A DNA stretch of 64,000 nucleotides. Origin: Acanthamoeba lenticulata (Eukaryota > Discosea > Longamoebia > Acanthamoebidae). Made by a program: the position numbers and the translations under genes. Below are positions 45,865 through 57,500 of this stretch, piece after piece. Location of the stretch: the NCBI GenBank assembly GCA_002179805.1, contig NAVB01000070.1, positions 1 through 64,000 on the forward strand. The letters run 5' to 3'. Below the pieces are notes generated by a model. That model had not been told where the DNA came from. It worked only from the letters and a program-made list of their open reading frames with translations, and searched no databases. The stretch's first letter is position 1. The number at the start of each line of letters is the position of its first letter.

Positions 45865-48263
45865 TCAGTTGACAGCGCGGCCAGAGGGCATTTCGATCCA
45901 ACCAAAGTTCCACACGTCAGGCTGGCCAATGTGCGTAACACCGGGCCAGTCGGCGTCGCGCCAGGAGAAGGGCGGCACCTGGTCGTGTGTGGGCCCGCTC
46001 TGCGCCTGGCACGCTCCGGCCTCCACCTGTCCATATTTGTATTTTTGCGCGTCTATCAATCATCTGATAAGGTCTCCCCCAGTGAGGAACGGGGCGCCGT
46101 ACGAGAGCCTTGGACGTGACCTTGGAGTCGATCCCGCCGAACGCATCACGAACCTGTTTGTGTGGAGCGTGCGGCGTGAGTTGCGCCTCCAAATCGGCGG
46201 TCCGCCCGCAGGCCAGGTGTGGACACCATCGGCTCGTACCAGGTTGGGGTTGGGCGGGTTGTCGCCCTTGGGCACGAGGTCGAACCGCGACGAGATCTGG
46301 TTGCCCGGGTTGCCTGCGCGCCGCGGGGCCTCCCGTTAGACACACCACACGAGGCCCCCAAGAGAGGATCGACGAAGAGAGCGAGAGCGAGAGCGCACCG
46401 TAGGCGGCGGGGTCGTGCTGCCAGTCGTTGTAGCGGAGGAGGTTGCGCGCGGCGGGGAGGTCGAGGACCTTGGGAGCGTCGCGGCGGAAGATGAGGGCGC
46501 GCGGGTGCATCTGGTAGTTGAACCAGTCGCCGTAGGTGCGCTCGAGCTCGATGAAGCCGGACTCGTTGAAGATGCTCTCAAAATAGGGGATGTTGTAGCT
46601 CGGCCAGTAGCCTAGGCGCAGGTAGTGCGTCACGTCCTCGGACTCGACGCGCGTCGGGATCTGCTCGGCGATGTGCAGCACGCCGTCGGGCAGCGGCTCG
46701 CCCGGCGTGAAGCGCGCGTAGTTGACCACCAGCCACTGGTTGTTGTACGTCCCCGAGTTGTACTGCTTGAAAATCGCGATCCACTCCTCCCCTATTTTTC
46801 AAGCAAAATTAATAAATGAATAAAATAAAAGTCGAGAAAAATAAAATAAAATAAGTAAGTTTCTTTTTTTAAAAAAAAGAAAATAAAATTCAAAAAATGA
46901 AGTCGAGTACCAGAAGCAGCCATGCGATTGGCGACGGAGACGCGGAGCCAGCTCATGACGGACTGGGGCCGGATGAGCTTGAACAGGGCGGGGTTAGTGA
47001 TGCCGTTGGTGGTCTCGATGACGACGAGGCCGCTGGAGAGCTGGTAAAAGTCGTCCACCGACGACACAAACGCCGGGTAGCTCGAGAACAGCGTCGTCTG
47101 AGCCGTGGTTTGGCGGGCGCGCAGCGGGAAGTCGTAGTTCTTGAACACGCGCACCATGTTGTAGTAATCGGCCCAGGTCGTGTGCCCTGTGGGCCATCGA
47201 TCGTCACAAGCGTCGTGAGCACAAGCCTTGGGAAAGAACGAAGGGAGGGGGGGGGGAGCAAAAGAGCGAAAAAGAAGAGAAAAGAACGAAGCCAACGGAC
47301 CGGCGTAGAGCTCCTGGAGGTCGGGCGTGACGCGCACAAAGGCCGAGCAGTGGGTGTTCTGGATGGGCGGCCGCTTGAACCGTCTGGCGCCGGCCAGCAG
47401 GCCCGGGACGCTCGGGCAGTTGGCAATCTATAGATGCGTGATCAAAAAAGAAACGAATATTAAATGATTAATAAATGGCAAGAAGCCCAACCAATAATAA
47501 GTGGTGTTGTGAAAGAATGAAAAAGAAGACGAAGAAGACGAGAGCCGGCGTACGACGCAGAGCTCCTCCATGTCACCGTCGCTGTTGAGGAGAATGAAGG
47601 CGTCAAAGTTGAGGGCGCGGCTGGAGGTGTTGCCGTAGACGAACGTGTAGCCCGCGTGCATGCCGCGCAGCTGCCACAGGAGCAGCTCCACATGGCGCCA
47701 GTAGGGGTCGACCGCGGAGCGCTGGGCGATCTGGGTCTCCATCCAGGCCAGGTTCGCGCTGAACCACTGCTGCAGCGCCACAGGGACCTGGCCGCCGAAG
47801 GACGACTGCAGGAGGTTGTACCAGTTCTCCCACACCATGCTGGCTGTGGCGACGCCCTCGAGGTAGCCCACGCCAAACATGGTGATCTCGTCCTCGTATA
47901 CGGGGTTGGTCTGTGCCGAGATGCGCGCCCAGCCAGTCGTGTTGCGTTCATCGGCAAACACAGCCGTCGCCACTGCAACAGGAAAACAACAATCAACAAC
48001 ATTTAAATCGTCAACCAATCTTCATAGGAAATTCTTAAATATATACAATAAATTCAACAATGAATTACGAATGGGGCAGAGACGGTTGCAGTACCGCCAT
48101 TAACTGGATCAAAGATGCGCGAGACCGAGTACTGGAGACTGCTTGGGTCATAGTAGGCCGTCCAATACTGAGAAGGGCCTGCCGTGGTCTCCGGCGCAGC
48201 TGCGCTGCCGTGGACGAACGCCAAGGCCAAAAGCACAGCCAGGAGGGTGCAGCTGGCCGCCAT
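45865..48263 (-). CDS. PLBD1: Phospholipase B-like lysosomal hydrolase (PLBD family)
   Basis: Secreted or lysosomal N-terminal-nucleophile hydrolase. Start 48263 gives a signal peptide (MAASCTLLAVLLALAFVHGS). Exons in order include GVGYLEGVATASMVWENWYN, HVELLLWQLRGMHAGYTFVY, THCSAFVRVTPDLQELYAG, HTTWADYYNMVRVFKNYDFP, SGLVVIETTNGITNPALFK, NQWLVVNYARFTPGEPLPDG, YWPSYNIPYFESIFNESGF, DWFNYQMHPRALIFRRDAP and GGIDSKVTSKAL. The last exon has SGPTHDQVPPFSWRDADWP and ends at 45865. The Cys in THCSAF aligns with the autoprocessing nucleophile Cys of the family (SCSALI in animal PLBD1). Processing would give the usual two chains. Introns are frequent and partly AT-rich. It lies 200 bases from tRNA-Ala, in the same orientation. 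Confidence 0.92.
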
Positions 48264-48436
48264 CTTATCTTTGTCTGACAAAGGGCCGAGAGAGAGAGGC
48301 AACCGTGCGGACTGGTCCCGCGTTATCGGCGACACGAACGAATGAGAGAAGGAGGAGTCCCCGCGGTTGCTGGTGTGTGTTTCCGAAAGCTTTTGGACAA
48401 CAAAAGTGCAAACGCAACTCCTTTAAGGTGTTGTGT

Positions 48437-48870
48437 TTACGCGGAAGTGACCCACAGGGCGCTCACAAACTCGGCAAGCTCCTTTGCGGCCTCGTCCTGG
48501 CCGCCAAAGAACTCGTAGGAGTGCTTGGCAGGAACGCGGAGAGTCGCATCACCCCACACTTCGATAACGCCCTCGGTGAAGATGCCCACCGGGGCCGGCA
48601 GTTCCACCGTCGTCACTTCCACACCTTCTGCCCACTTAATCTGCGACAAGGAGCCAGTGAGGTGGTGAAGACGGAACAGAGTGAAGTGCGAACAACTACT
48701 CCACTGCTTTGTTGCTTTGTGGGGGGGGGAGCTACCCTCAAGGTAAGGGGAGAGGCGTGCACGGCTTGCGCCAACTTGAGCAGGTCCTCCACCTTGCGGT
48801 AGTCAGTGATAGTCTTGGAGAGTTTCGCGCCCCCACCGTATGAACCTCGCTGGATGGTCACCTGCGCCAT
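48437..48870 (-). CDS. Small two-exon orphan protein
   Basis: Start 48870 (MAQVTIQRGSYGGGAKLSKT, then ITDYRKVEDLLKLAQAVHA). A short intron with a G-rich 3' side (about 48645-48735) leads to IKWAEGVEVTTVELPAPVG, FTEGVIEVWGDATLRVPAK and a closing helix EAAKELAEFVSAL. Stop at 48437. The product is about 110 residues, compact, without signal peptide or membrane segment, and looks folded (alternating strands, final helix). No family recognised. It lies immediately upstream of the phospholipase B-like gene on the same strand and divergent from the receptor pseudogene. Confidence 0.62.
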
Positions 48871-49063
48871 GCTGCACTTGCAAGTGGTAAATGAAAACAA
48901 TTTCCTCCTATTTTATGTGCAATATTCGAGTTTACAAGTCTGTTGATGATTGGCTGCAACACACGACTCCTTCTTTGATTTCGTGGCCGAAACGGCAGCT
49001 CATGGACCCCGACCAAGCAGATCTGACTGTTTTGGTTTCTATCCGTTTGTCACCTACTCACAC

Positions 49064-50905
49064 ATGATGGCACACCGCCCATGCAGGGCAATGTTGGGCT
49101 GCTTTATCATGGCTGCCTCGTTGGCCGCTTTGCTCCTGCCAAACTGTTCCACTGGAGCTGAGCTGACTGGTTCGCTGCTCTTTCCCCCTTCTCCCCCTCT
49201 TTTCCTCAACACTTGCCTGATGATTTGACAAGTTCTTGTCTCTATGAAGTGTGCTTGAGTTTGGCTTTGTGTAACTTCACCTCCATCAATATTGCACTGG
49301 CCAACATCAACTTGTCCATAAGCAACACCAACACAAGCCTGACCATGGGCAATGTGTCCTTTGACACACTGCCCTCATGCGCCAAGTTCTCCTTCCACCT
49401 GTTCAACTGGCCCTGGCGCTATGCTGTGTTGCCAAGCAACAATGACAGCTCACAGCTGGAGATGCGGCTCAAGATCTCTCCCACATTTGGCAGCTTTGTG
49501 TCAATGTCACAGCAACCCCAACCCCTAGCTTCCCCTCTTGCATGGAGATGGGGGTGCTCATGTGGAGAGCACATGATTGGGCAGGCGTCAACTGCCCCAC
49601 AGGATTTCACACCAATCAGCCAGGTGTGTGGCACAGCTCAGGCCAGGTCTTCATCTCCCCCATCAGCAAAGCCATGAGTGAGTGACACAACCAATGTGGC
49701 CTTGGTGCTGGTGATGCAGTTCAACTTTACCACTCCCAACATCATCCTTGTGCCCAAAGGTGCTGTGGCAGCTCTTCCTTGAGTTGACAAGGTCGTGGTG
49801 GTCAATCACCTCACCTGGAGCAATGAGCAGACAGCAGTGGAAACGTCAGTGATGAAGCCGCCACATGCGTGAGCGTGGCCGCTGTGCACGAACTGCTCAA
49901 TGGCTCTCTTGTCCGCCAGGGCTCCATCAGCTGGTGTGCACATGCTTGCATGCAGTGATGAGGAACATGACCATGTTATTGTAGTGGAGCATGACCCATT
50001 TCTCGTTCTCTCTTGGTGCAGGGTCGTGGGCGGTGGTGACTGACAACAAGTTCAACACCTCGTCCTCATTCTTCTTCACTGCCAACTTCACTGTCTTCAA
50101 CCCCAACACCAGCACAGCGTCCCCAGGTGAGGGGAGTCGGGTGGAGGTGTAGTTCTATCTGTTTGACACCAACACAAGCCTGACTGTGGGCAACGTGTCT
50201 TTTGACGCGCTGCCCTTGTGCGCCAAGTTCTCCCTCCACCTGTTTGACTGGCCCTGGCGCTATGCCAAGTCGCCAAGCAACGCCAGCAGTGATGAGGGCT
50301 CACAGCTGGAGATGCAGCTCAAAATCTCTCCCATGTTCAGCAGCTTTGTTTTGACATCACAGCTAGGTGTGGTCATGTTTGTTCTGTCACCGCCCAGAGC
50401 AAAGCCAGAGGAAGCGCAAAAGACAACTTGAACAGAGCTGCACGTGGTGGAGACAGTGGAGCTTGATGGTGCAAGCGTCAATGGCCAAGACAGAAGAGTG
50501 CAATTCATGCTAAACACGACAACATCAGAGCTGGTGCTGCACTTTTCGTGGTTTGACCACTTGTTGGTTTACGATCCCGGTACGCCCATCCCATCCATTG
50601 CCTGCCCACAATGTTTGTCTGATGCAATGGAGCATCTGACCATGAACTTCTTCTTAATGTTTCACAATGATTATCCATGCCTTGAGGAAACAGATTCCAG
50701 AGTGCTGTTGGGCGCGAAGTCAGGAGACAATGGTGGTGGGGGAGGCAACAGCAGCAACATGGGCCTGATTGTGGGCATTTCTGTGGCCATGCCTCTCGCC
50801 ATCATGGCTGTTGTTGTGGTCATCGCAGTGACGTTGGTGGTCATGCATTGGCGCAGACACATAAGGTGGTGTGAGCTGCACAAGACAGTGGGAAAGTTCA
50901 AGTGA
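49064..50905 (+). pseudogene. Decayed, rearranged copy of the single-pass surface-receptor gene
   Basis: The start region (MMAHRPCRAMLGCFIMAAS... then AELTGSL) parallels the signal peptide of the intact gene at 51435. The segment CNFTSINIALANI matches the intact CNYTSINAALANV, but runs at once into NTNTSLTMGNVSFDTLPSC, which belongs to the membrane-proximal module, so the pectin-lyase-like middle has been lost. A second copy of that module follows from about 50150 (GNVSFDALPLCAKFSLHLF). It carries nonsense changes at 50150-50152 (TAG where the intact gene has CAG) and 50429-50431 (TGA where it has CGG). The end still encodes a transmembrane helix (MGLIVGISVAMPLAIMAVVV) and an RRH-type tail with stop at 50905. 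Unlikely to make a full-length product. Confidence 0.82.
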
Positions 50906-51434
50906 AACATTGGGGCGTCAGTGGCAGACCGTATTTAAAATAAATATTTATTTATTTATATATTTAAAGGCAAGGTGGCCAAGGCTTTCTGTCATCCCAG
51001 ACCACATGTTGCCTTCATGGTGCTTACTGATATGAGTGTTTATTCCACATGTGTGGCCACAACTTCTTGTATGAAGGTAAGTGGACAATTTTAAAAACTT
51101 ATAAAGATGGGTAATGTTCAAAGTGTTGAATGACAATATTAAAATATAACAATTTATGAAAATTTGTACATAAAACAATGAAAAAATGTACAAATTTGGC
51201 CATATATGTATGGAAATAAAAAATAATAAAAAATGTGATTTACAGCTGTTGTGCCAACATAGGACCAACAAATACACAATTTCTTCAAAGGGAGGTTGTT
51301 GGGAATTACTTTATTTTCATTTTGATAATGCATCGGCCACGTAAAACTGCAGCCAAATTTACCAAATTTACCAATTTTACAGGCGGCAAGGAGACTAAGC
51401 AATTCAATTTAACTTATCCACACAGGCGCAACAC
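50906..51434. other. AT-rich intergenic spacer
   Basis: Markedly AT-rich compared with the rest of the window, with TATTTATTTA-type stretches. Separates the pseudogene from its intact paralogue and should contain the latter's promoter. No gene is recognised. Confidence 0.5.
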
Positions 51435-54260
51435 ATGGAACACCACCCAAGCAAGTTGGGCTGGTTTTTGCTGGCTGCCAGCGCTAGCCTCCTCTTGCTC
51501 TTGCCCCGCCTCTCCTCTGCCGCTGAGCTGACTGGTTCGCTTCCCTCTTCCTCTTCCCAAGTATGAAGTGCGTGAACTCAACAGTTTGTCAGTCTGCTCG
51601 AGTTTGTGCAACTACACCTCAATCAACGCCGCGCTGGCCAACGTCACCTCCTCCGTGAGCACTGTACGCGTGAGTGCCGGCAGCTACATAGAAAGCGCCA
51701 TTTCGCCTCCGTTTTCCTTCACCCTCATGTGCGTTGTCGTCCCTCTTCGTCCTTGTCCTTGGTTCGGGACCACAATTAACAGGGGCGGGGAACATCACGC
51801 CGGCAGGTTGGAAGGTAGCGTGCAGGTGACAAGCACAGGCCGTTGGCTTACTCTCGACAAGGACGCCACATTTATAGGCAATCTGTTCCTTGTTGACGGT
51901 GCCTCTGTCTATCTCGCAACTTTATTCGTGATTTTATTGGCTGCTGCGTGCAAGCAACAGAAAACTGACTGATGACACCACTTCATGCATTTCAGCGGGC
52001 ATACGTGCATACGGAAAACTCACGCACCAGGGCAACCTCACGTGCTCCCAATTCTCTTGTGCGGCTGCTGGTGCTTCTGCGCAGTGCCTTGCTTGCCCGA
52101 CTAACGCGTGAGTGCATGCAGCTGACTATGACCCAGCCATTTTGTTCAACCCGGGCACGTACCTCCAGCTGGGCTCCCTGGACTACAAGGGCGCCGGCAC
52201 GGCCCTCCGCGTGGTGGACGGGGTCTGGGTGCAGAACGGGTCCCTCTCCATCCAGTCTTCCAACGACGGTACGATCGGGTGGTTTGTGCGTGGGAGACAC
52301 CACTTGCGGCCAGTGACTGTTGTGTTCTCTGGCGCAGGGCTGTCGTTGAGCGGGACGGACTGGTCCCAAAATGGTGATGTGGACATTATCGCCTCCGACA
52401 CGGGCATCTTTGCGTCGGATTGGACCGTGTGGAACCAATGGGCGGGTGTGACAACCCGAATCAGATCCTCTTCCACCGGTGCGCGCCATTCATGGGCTGT
52501 TGCTTGTCGGCCATGAGCTTTATGATTCACCACCACGACCACCGTTGGGGGAGGGCAGGTATCAATATGGGCCTGAGTGCCGAATGGAGACAGGACGGAC
52601 CCGCCTTCGTGACGGCCAACACGACTGGTCTCGCCCCTGATTCTACAAAACAAAAGCAACACTTTCTTGGCTCTCACGTTCCCGAGGGCCATCTCCTCTC
52701 TATTTCCCTTATCTCTCTCCAGCCGTGCGCCTGTTTGACAACTCGCAGTGGACCCAAAACGGGCCGGCCACGCTCAACGTCTCTGGCAGTGGGGCGCGTG
52801 GCGTGCGTGACTGGGGCAACTGGGACCAGCTCGGCGACCTCACCGTGTACATCAGCGGAGCCAAGAGCCTCGGTACGTTCGTCCGCTGCCCTGCCCCTTG
52901 TCCTCCAGCTCCAGAGTGGCTCATGATGAGGGGCGCAGGGGTCGAATGCCGCGAAGAGACACCGGGCGCTCGTTTGTGGCACAGCTCGGGCCAGCTCTTC
53001 ATCTATCCCACCAACGGGGCCTCGGTCATGAACAGTACTGGGCTGCCCCCACGTTCAATTGACGGCTCGCCAAACGAGCGTTTCACAGCGCCAACACGCG
53101 GCCAAATGCTGCAGGTTGGTGCAACACGACGATGGAGTACCTGGTGAGCAACACGAGCAAGGTGGCCTTGGTGCCGGTGATGAAGTTCAACCTCACCGCG
53201 CCTGACGCCGTTCTTGTGCCCAAAGGTGCCCTTGCGCTTCTGTCCATTGCTGTGCTCATCACTCACATTCCCGTCGGACAGACAACAGCGGAGGCATCAG
53301 AGATGACGACGCCGCTCGTGTGAGCGTGGTGGCCGTGCACGAGCTGCTCAACGGCTCCCTCGTCCGCCAGGGCTCGCTCCTCAACGGTGCGTTGCATGCA
53401 CTTGTGCAGGCACATAAGGGCTGACCTTTGTTGTTGTTGGGTCTTGTGGCAGGGTCGTGGGCGGTTGTGACGGACTACGAGTTCAATGCCTCATCCTCGT
53501 TCCTCTTCTCCGCCAACCTCACCACCTTCGACCCCGACACCGGCGCGACCGCCCTGGCAAAGGGAAGTTGGCTGGAGGTGCAGTTTTACCTGTTCGACAC
53601 CAACACATACGTGACCGTGGGCAACGTGTCCTTTGACGCGCTGCCCTCGCGCGCCAAGTTCTCCCTCCGCCTGTTCCACTGGCCCTGGCGCTTTGGCGTC
53701 TCAGCCAGCAATGAGAGCGAGGGCTCGCAGCTGGAGATGCGGCTCAAGATCTCTCCCGCCTTTGCCAGCTTCACGACGTCAGTTTCACAGCCCGGCGCGG
53801 TCACGTTCGTTCTGTCGCCGCCTGGAGCAAAGCCAGAAGAGGCAGAAAAGACAACTCGGACAGAGCTGCGCGTGGTGGAGACAGTGGAGCTCGATGGCGC
53901 AAGCGTCAACGGAGAAGGCGGAGGAGTGCAGTTCACGCTTAACACGACAACATCAGAGCTGGTGCTGTACTTTTCGCGGTTCGACCACTCGCTGGTTTAC
54001 GATCCCGGTACGCCCATCCATCTCCCCATTTTGCACAACGCCATAGGCTGACAGCGAATTCACATGCAGATTTCGGAGTGCTGCTGGGGGAGGAAGAAGG
54101 TGACGGCACCAACGTGGGCCTGATCGTGGGCGTTTCTGTGGCCGTGCCTGTCGCCATCGGAATCGTTGTCGTCGTCGTCGCAGCAACGGTGCTGGTGACG
54201 CACCGGCGCAGACGCACACGATTGCAGGAGCTACGCAAGACCGCAGGACGCCTTCAGTGA
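51435..54260 (+). CDS. Single-pass surface protein with repeat-rich ectodomain
   Basis: Start 51435 gives a signal peptide (HHPSKLGWFLLAASASLLLL). Many short exons encode a repetitive beta-rich ectodomain with polymorphic, pectin-lyase-like rungs: LEGSVQVTSTGRWLTLDKDA, GSLSIQSSNDGT, WSQNGDVDIIASDTGIFA, WTQNGPATLNVSGSGARGV and WDQLGDLTVYISGAKS. A membrane-proximal module then follows: MKFNLTAPDAVLVPK, NGSWAVVTDYEFNASSSFLF, EVQFYLFDTNTYVTVGNVSF, AKFSLRLFHWPWRFGVSASN, LEMRLKISPAF and TTSELVLYFSRFDHSLVYDP. A transmembrane helix (VGLIVGVSVAVPVAIGIVVV) and a basic tail (HRRRRTRLQELRKTAGRLQ) close the protein. The module is homologous to that of the kelch gene at 17229-19540. Likely a recognition or adhesion receptor; the ligand is unknown. 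Some exon edges in the ectodomain are tentative. Confidence 0.8.
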
Positions 54261-54286
54261 GCCAGACATGTGCTCCGTTTTTTCAA

Positions 54287-54430
54287 GTCCGTTGTAAAGT
54301 ATTAAAGCAGTCCGGCAGCGGCGAATTTTCGTGCAACAAGTGCAAGGCCAAGCTGTGCTCGGGCTGCGGCGCCAAGTGGGACGAGGCCATCCCCGAAGCC
54401 CTTAAGAAGATGAAAGATTTAAGGACATTA
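54287..54430 (+). pseudogene. Possible stranded gene fragment with CxxC pairs
   Basis: The + frame reads VRCKVLKQSGSGEFSCNKCK, then AKLCSGCGAKWDEAIPEAL and KKMKDL. A zinc-ribbon-like CNKCK...CSGCG pair is followed by a helix. There is no ATG before it in frame, and it lies between the 3' ends of two convergent genes. It looks like a leftover coding fragment or an unannotated last exon. Confidence 0.4.
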
Positions 54431-54514
54431 TCCTTCGTTGCGGTATCTGGTTTTTATTGGCAATTAAATGTAGCGCTGTTTTTGTAAAGATTTTTGCAGC
54501 TCGGAAGCTTTGGC

Positions 54515-57500
54515 TCAGGAGCCCATCTCGCACTCCATCTGGCCGCGCACCTCCACGCGACACTTGGGACATCGAAATCGCTCTCCCTCGCGCTTCTTCT
54601 TCTTGTTGCTCCTCTCCGGCAGGAGCTTCCTCTTGTTGGGCTTTCTCCTGCTTTCGTCCTCGTCTTCTTCCTCTTCCTCCTCTTCCTCCCCGCCCTGAAG
54701 CTGGACGTCGTTCTCCTCCCCGTCCTCTTCACCACCGTCACTACCACGAGCATCCTTGGCCCGTTGTTGCTTGTGCTCGCGGCGGATCTGCTTGGCGCAG
54801 GGGGCGCAGAAGAGGAGGTGGAGGCACGGGAGCAGCACGACCTGGCGCAGGCGCCGACAGCAGCGCTGGCACAGGACGAGCTGCTTGAGGGCCTGCGCGT
54901 TGCCGGCCAGCGCGCCCATCTGGCCCTCCATCTCGCGCATGTGCCGCCGGAGCTGGCCCATGGCGTCCTCGTGCTCCTGGATGGACTCGCCCAGAATCCG
55001 CTCGCGCTCCTCCTTGTGGCGGAGCGTGCGCTGCAGCTCGGCGTTGAGGCGCTTCTGCTCGGCCAGCTCGCCCTCCATGTACAGGATCGACTGCTGCGCC
55101 GCCTCCAGCTGGAACCGCAAAATCATGCGCTCCATCGCCCCGCCCCCGTCGTTGGCCGCGCCCCCGTCCTCCCCGTTCTCACCGCTGCTTTCCCCGCCGT
55201 CGCCGTCGGTGTCGCCGTCGTCCTTTTCACCGTCGCCGTCGTCGACGTCGTCGAGGCCGTCTCCGCTGCTGCAGCTCTCGTCGCTGCCGCGCTCGGTCTC
55301 CGCCTTGACCCCCGCTCCGGTCATCATCATGTACTCCTCCTCGTCATTGTCGTCGTCGTCGTTGGCAGAGGCGACGACGGGCAGCATCGCTGCCCCGACG
55401 TCGTCCTCGAGCTCCTCGAGGCTGTCCTCGAGACCCACGCCCGGCGTCATCGTCATCGTCTCCGGCGGCGCTCGGGCCTCGGCCCGCCCGGCGGCCGTCA
55501 TGGCCTCGACGCCCTCATCGTCGTCGTTGTTTTCGTCCTCAGCGGTGGCGACGGCGGCCGCTGGCGCCAGTGTGATGGCGCCGTCGGCGGTGGCGGTGGC
55601 GGTGGCGACGGCCGTAGAGGCCGCGGCCGAGCGTGGGGCGAGGCGCTGGGCCAGGTGGAGCCAGTGCTGGATCTGCCGCTCGGCCGCGACGAGCACGTCG
55701 AGCGCCTGGCGCGGGTCCTCGAGGCCCAGGCCGGGCTGGTGCAGGAGCTTGTAGGCGTAGGCCACCCGCCGGATAAAGGCTTGCAGCTGGTCCTGCTTGG
55801 GCTTGTCCGTGCACTGCGCCAGCGTCCGGTCCACGTGACGCAGGATCTGGGCCAGTGGCCGCAGGTAGACCTGCATCTGCCGCAGCTTCTCGTAATACGC
55901 CCGCTCCAGGCCCTCCTTCATCTCCTGCTGCTGCTGCTGCTGCTGATGCTGCTGCTGAAGTTGCTGCTGGACTTGCTGCTGCTGCTGCTGCTGCTGAAGC
56001 TGTTGTTGTTGCTGCTGTTGCTGGAGTTGTTGTCGCTTGCGCTCCCTGCGCTGGCGCTTGGAGGCGTTGACGGCCGCGCGAGGCTGGGCGTCGGCCGCGA
56101 GCAGCGCCGCCAGCGTCCCGCGACCGGCTGCCGCCGGCGTCGGCGGAGGTGGCAGCACTGCTGCCGCTGTTGGTGCTGCTGCTGCTGCTGCTGCTGGTGT
56201 TGCCGCCGCTGTCACGACGTCGGGTGGCGTAGGACGGCCGCTGCCGCTGCCTTCGCCGATGACGCGCTCGCGCTCGCGCTGCTCCTTGAGGAGCTGGCGC
56301 TTGCGCATCTTGCGCCGCTGCCGCGCCTTCCGGCGCTCCTCGGTCACGCGCCGCTCGTCCTCCAGCTTCTTCTCCTCGCCTGCGCCGCCGCCGTCCTCCT
56401 CCTCCTCGGCCGCCTGCGCGAGCCCGCGGCCTTGTCGCCCGAGCTCGAGCTCGAGCTCGTGGACGTGATCGTAGCCGGCGTCGTGGATCCCGAGGGCGCG
56501 GGCCACGACCTGGTGGTGATGGTCGTGGGCGTAGGCGTGGTCGTGGACGAGCGCATCGACATCGGCGCCGTCGGCGTCGGCATCAAAGAACTCGAGCTTC
56601 TCCTGCTCGGCCCGCAGGATTTCGTCGTAGCGCTGGAGCAGGAACTCGGCGCAGTCGATGCTCTCGCTGATGGTGGCCAGCTGGTACGGCGTAAAGTGCG
56701 CCTCGTTCTTGACGTCGATCCGCGCCCCGTGGTCCGCCTGCGCGTCCGGCCCCAGCGTCAGCATGTTGCCGCCCACCACGAGGACGAGGACGAGAACGAG
56801 GACGAGGGCGCGTACCAGCAGGATGCAGGACGGCAGGGCGCCGTTGTCGGCCGCCTTGTGGAGCGGCGTGTTGCCCTCCACGTCGGGGCTGTTGACGTCG
56901 GCCCCGTAGTCGAGGAGGAGCTGAATGCACTGCGTGTTGCCCTCGTTGGCCGCCTCGTGGATGGGCGTCCAGCCGCTGTAGTCCCGCGAGTTGACGTCCG
57001 GCCGCGCCCAGCGACGGCCGCCGGTGCCGTTGCCGGTGCCGTTGCCATTGGCGCCGGCCGCCGGGCCGTCGAGGAGGAGCTGGAGGGCGGGGGCGGCGCC
57101 GGCGCGGGCGGCCAGGTGCATGGGCGTGCAGCCGTCCTTGTCGCGGACGTCGACGCTGGCGCCGTGGGCCAGCAGGAGCTCGATGACCTCGACGTTGCCC
57201 TCGCTGGCGGCCTCGTGCAGCGGTGTCCATTGCAGGTCGGCGCTGTCGGTGGCGTCGAAGCGCGCGCCGCGCGCGAGCAACAGCGCCACGCAGTCGCGGT
57301 AGCCCTTGCGCGCCGCCGTGTGCAGCGCCGTCTTGCCCTCGTTGTCTTGTCGATTCACGTCCGCGTCTGTGGCGCCACCCAGCAAAGAACGAAAGCGATA
57401 AGCCACCACAAAACAATTTCAAAATTGAAAACAAAACTTTGAACTTTAACGAAAAATAAAGAAAATGAAATCAAAATGAAAATAGCGAAAGCGAAGACGG

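Noticed and set aside
54494..57442. 982-codon plus-strand open frame antisense to the ankyrin-RING gene
   Set aside because: Leu/Val/Arg-rich shadow of GC-rich coding sequence; no domain, while the minus strand has clear ankyrin and RING motifs.
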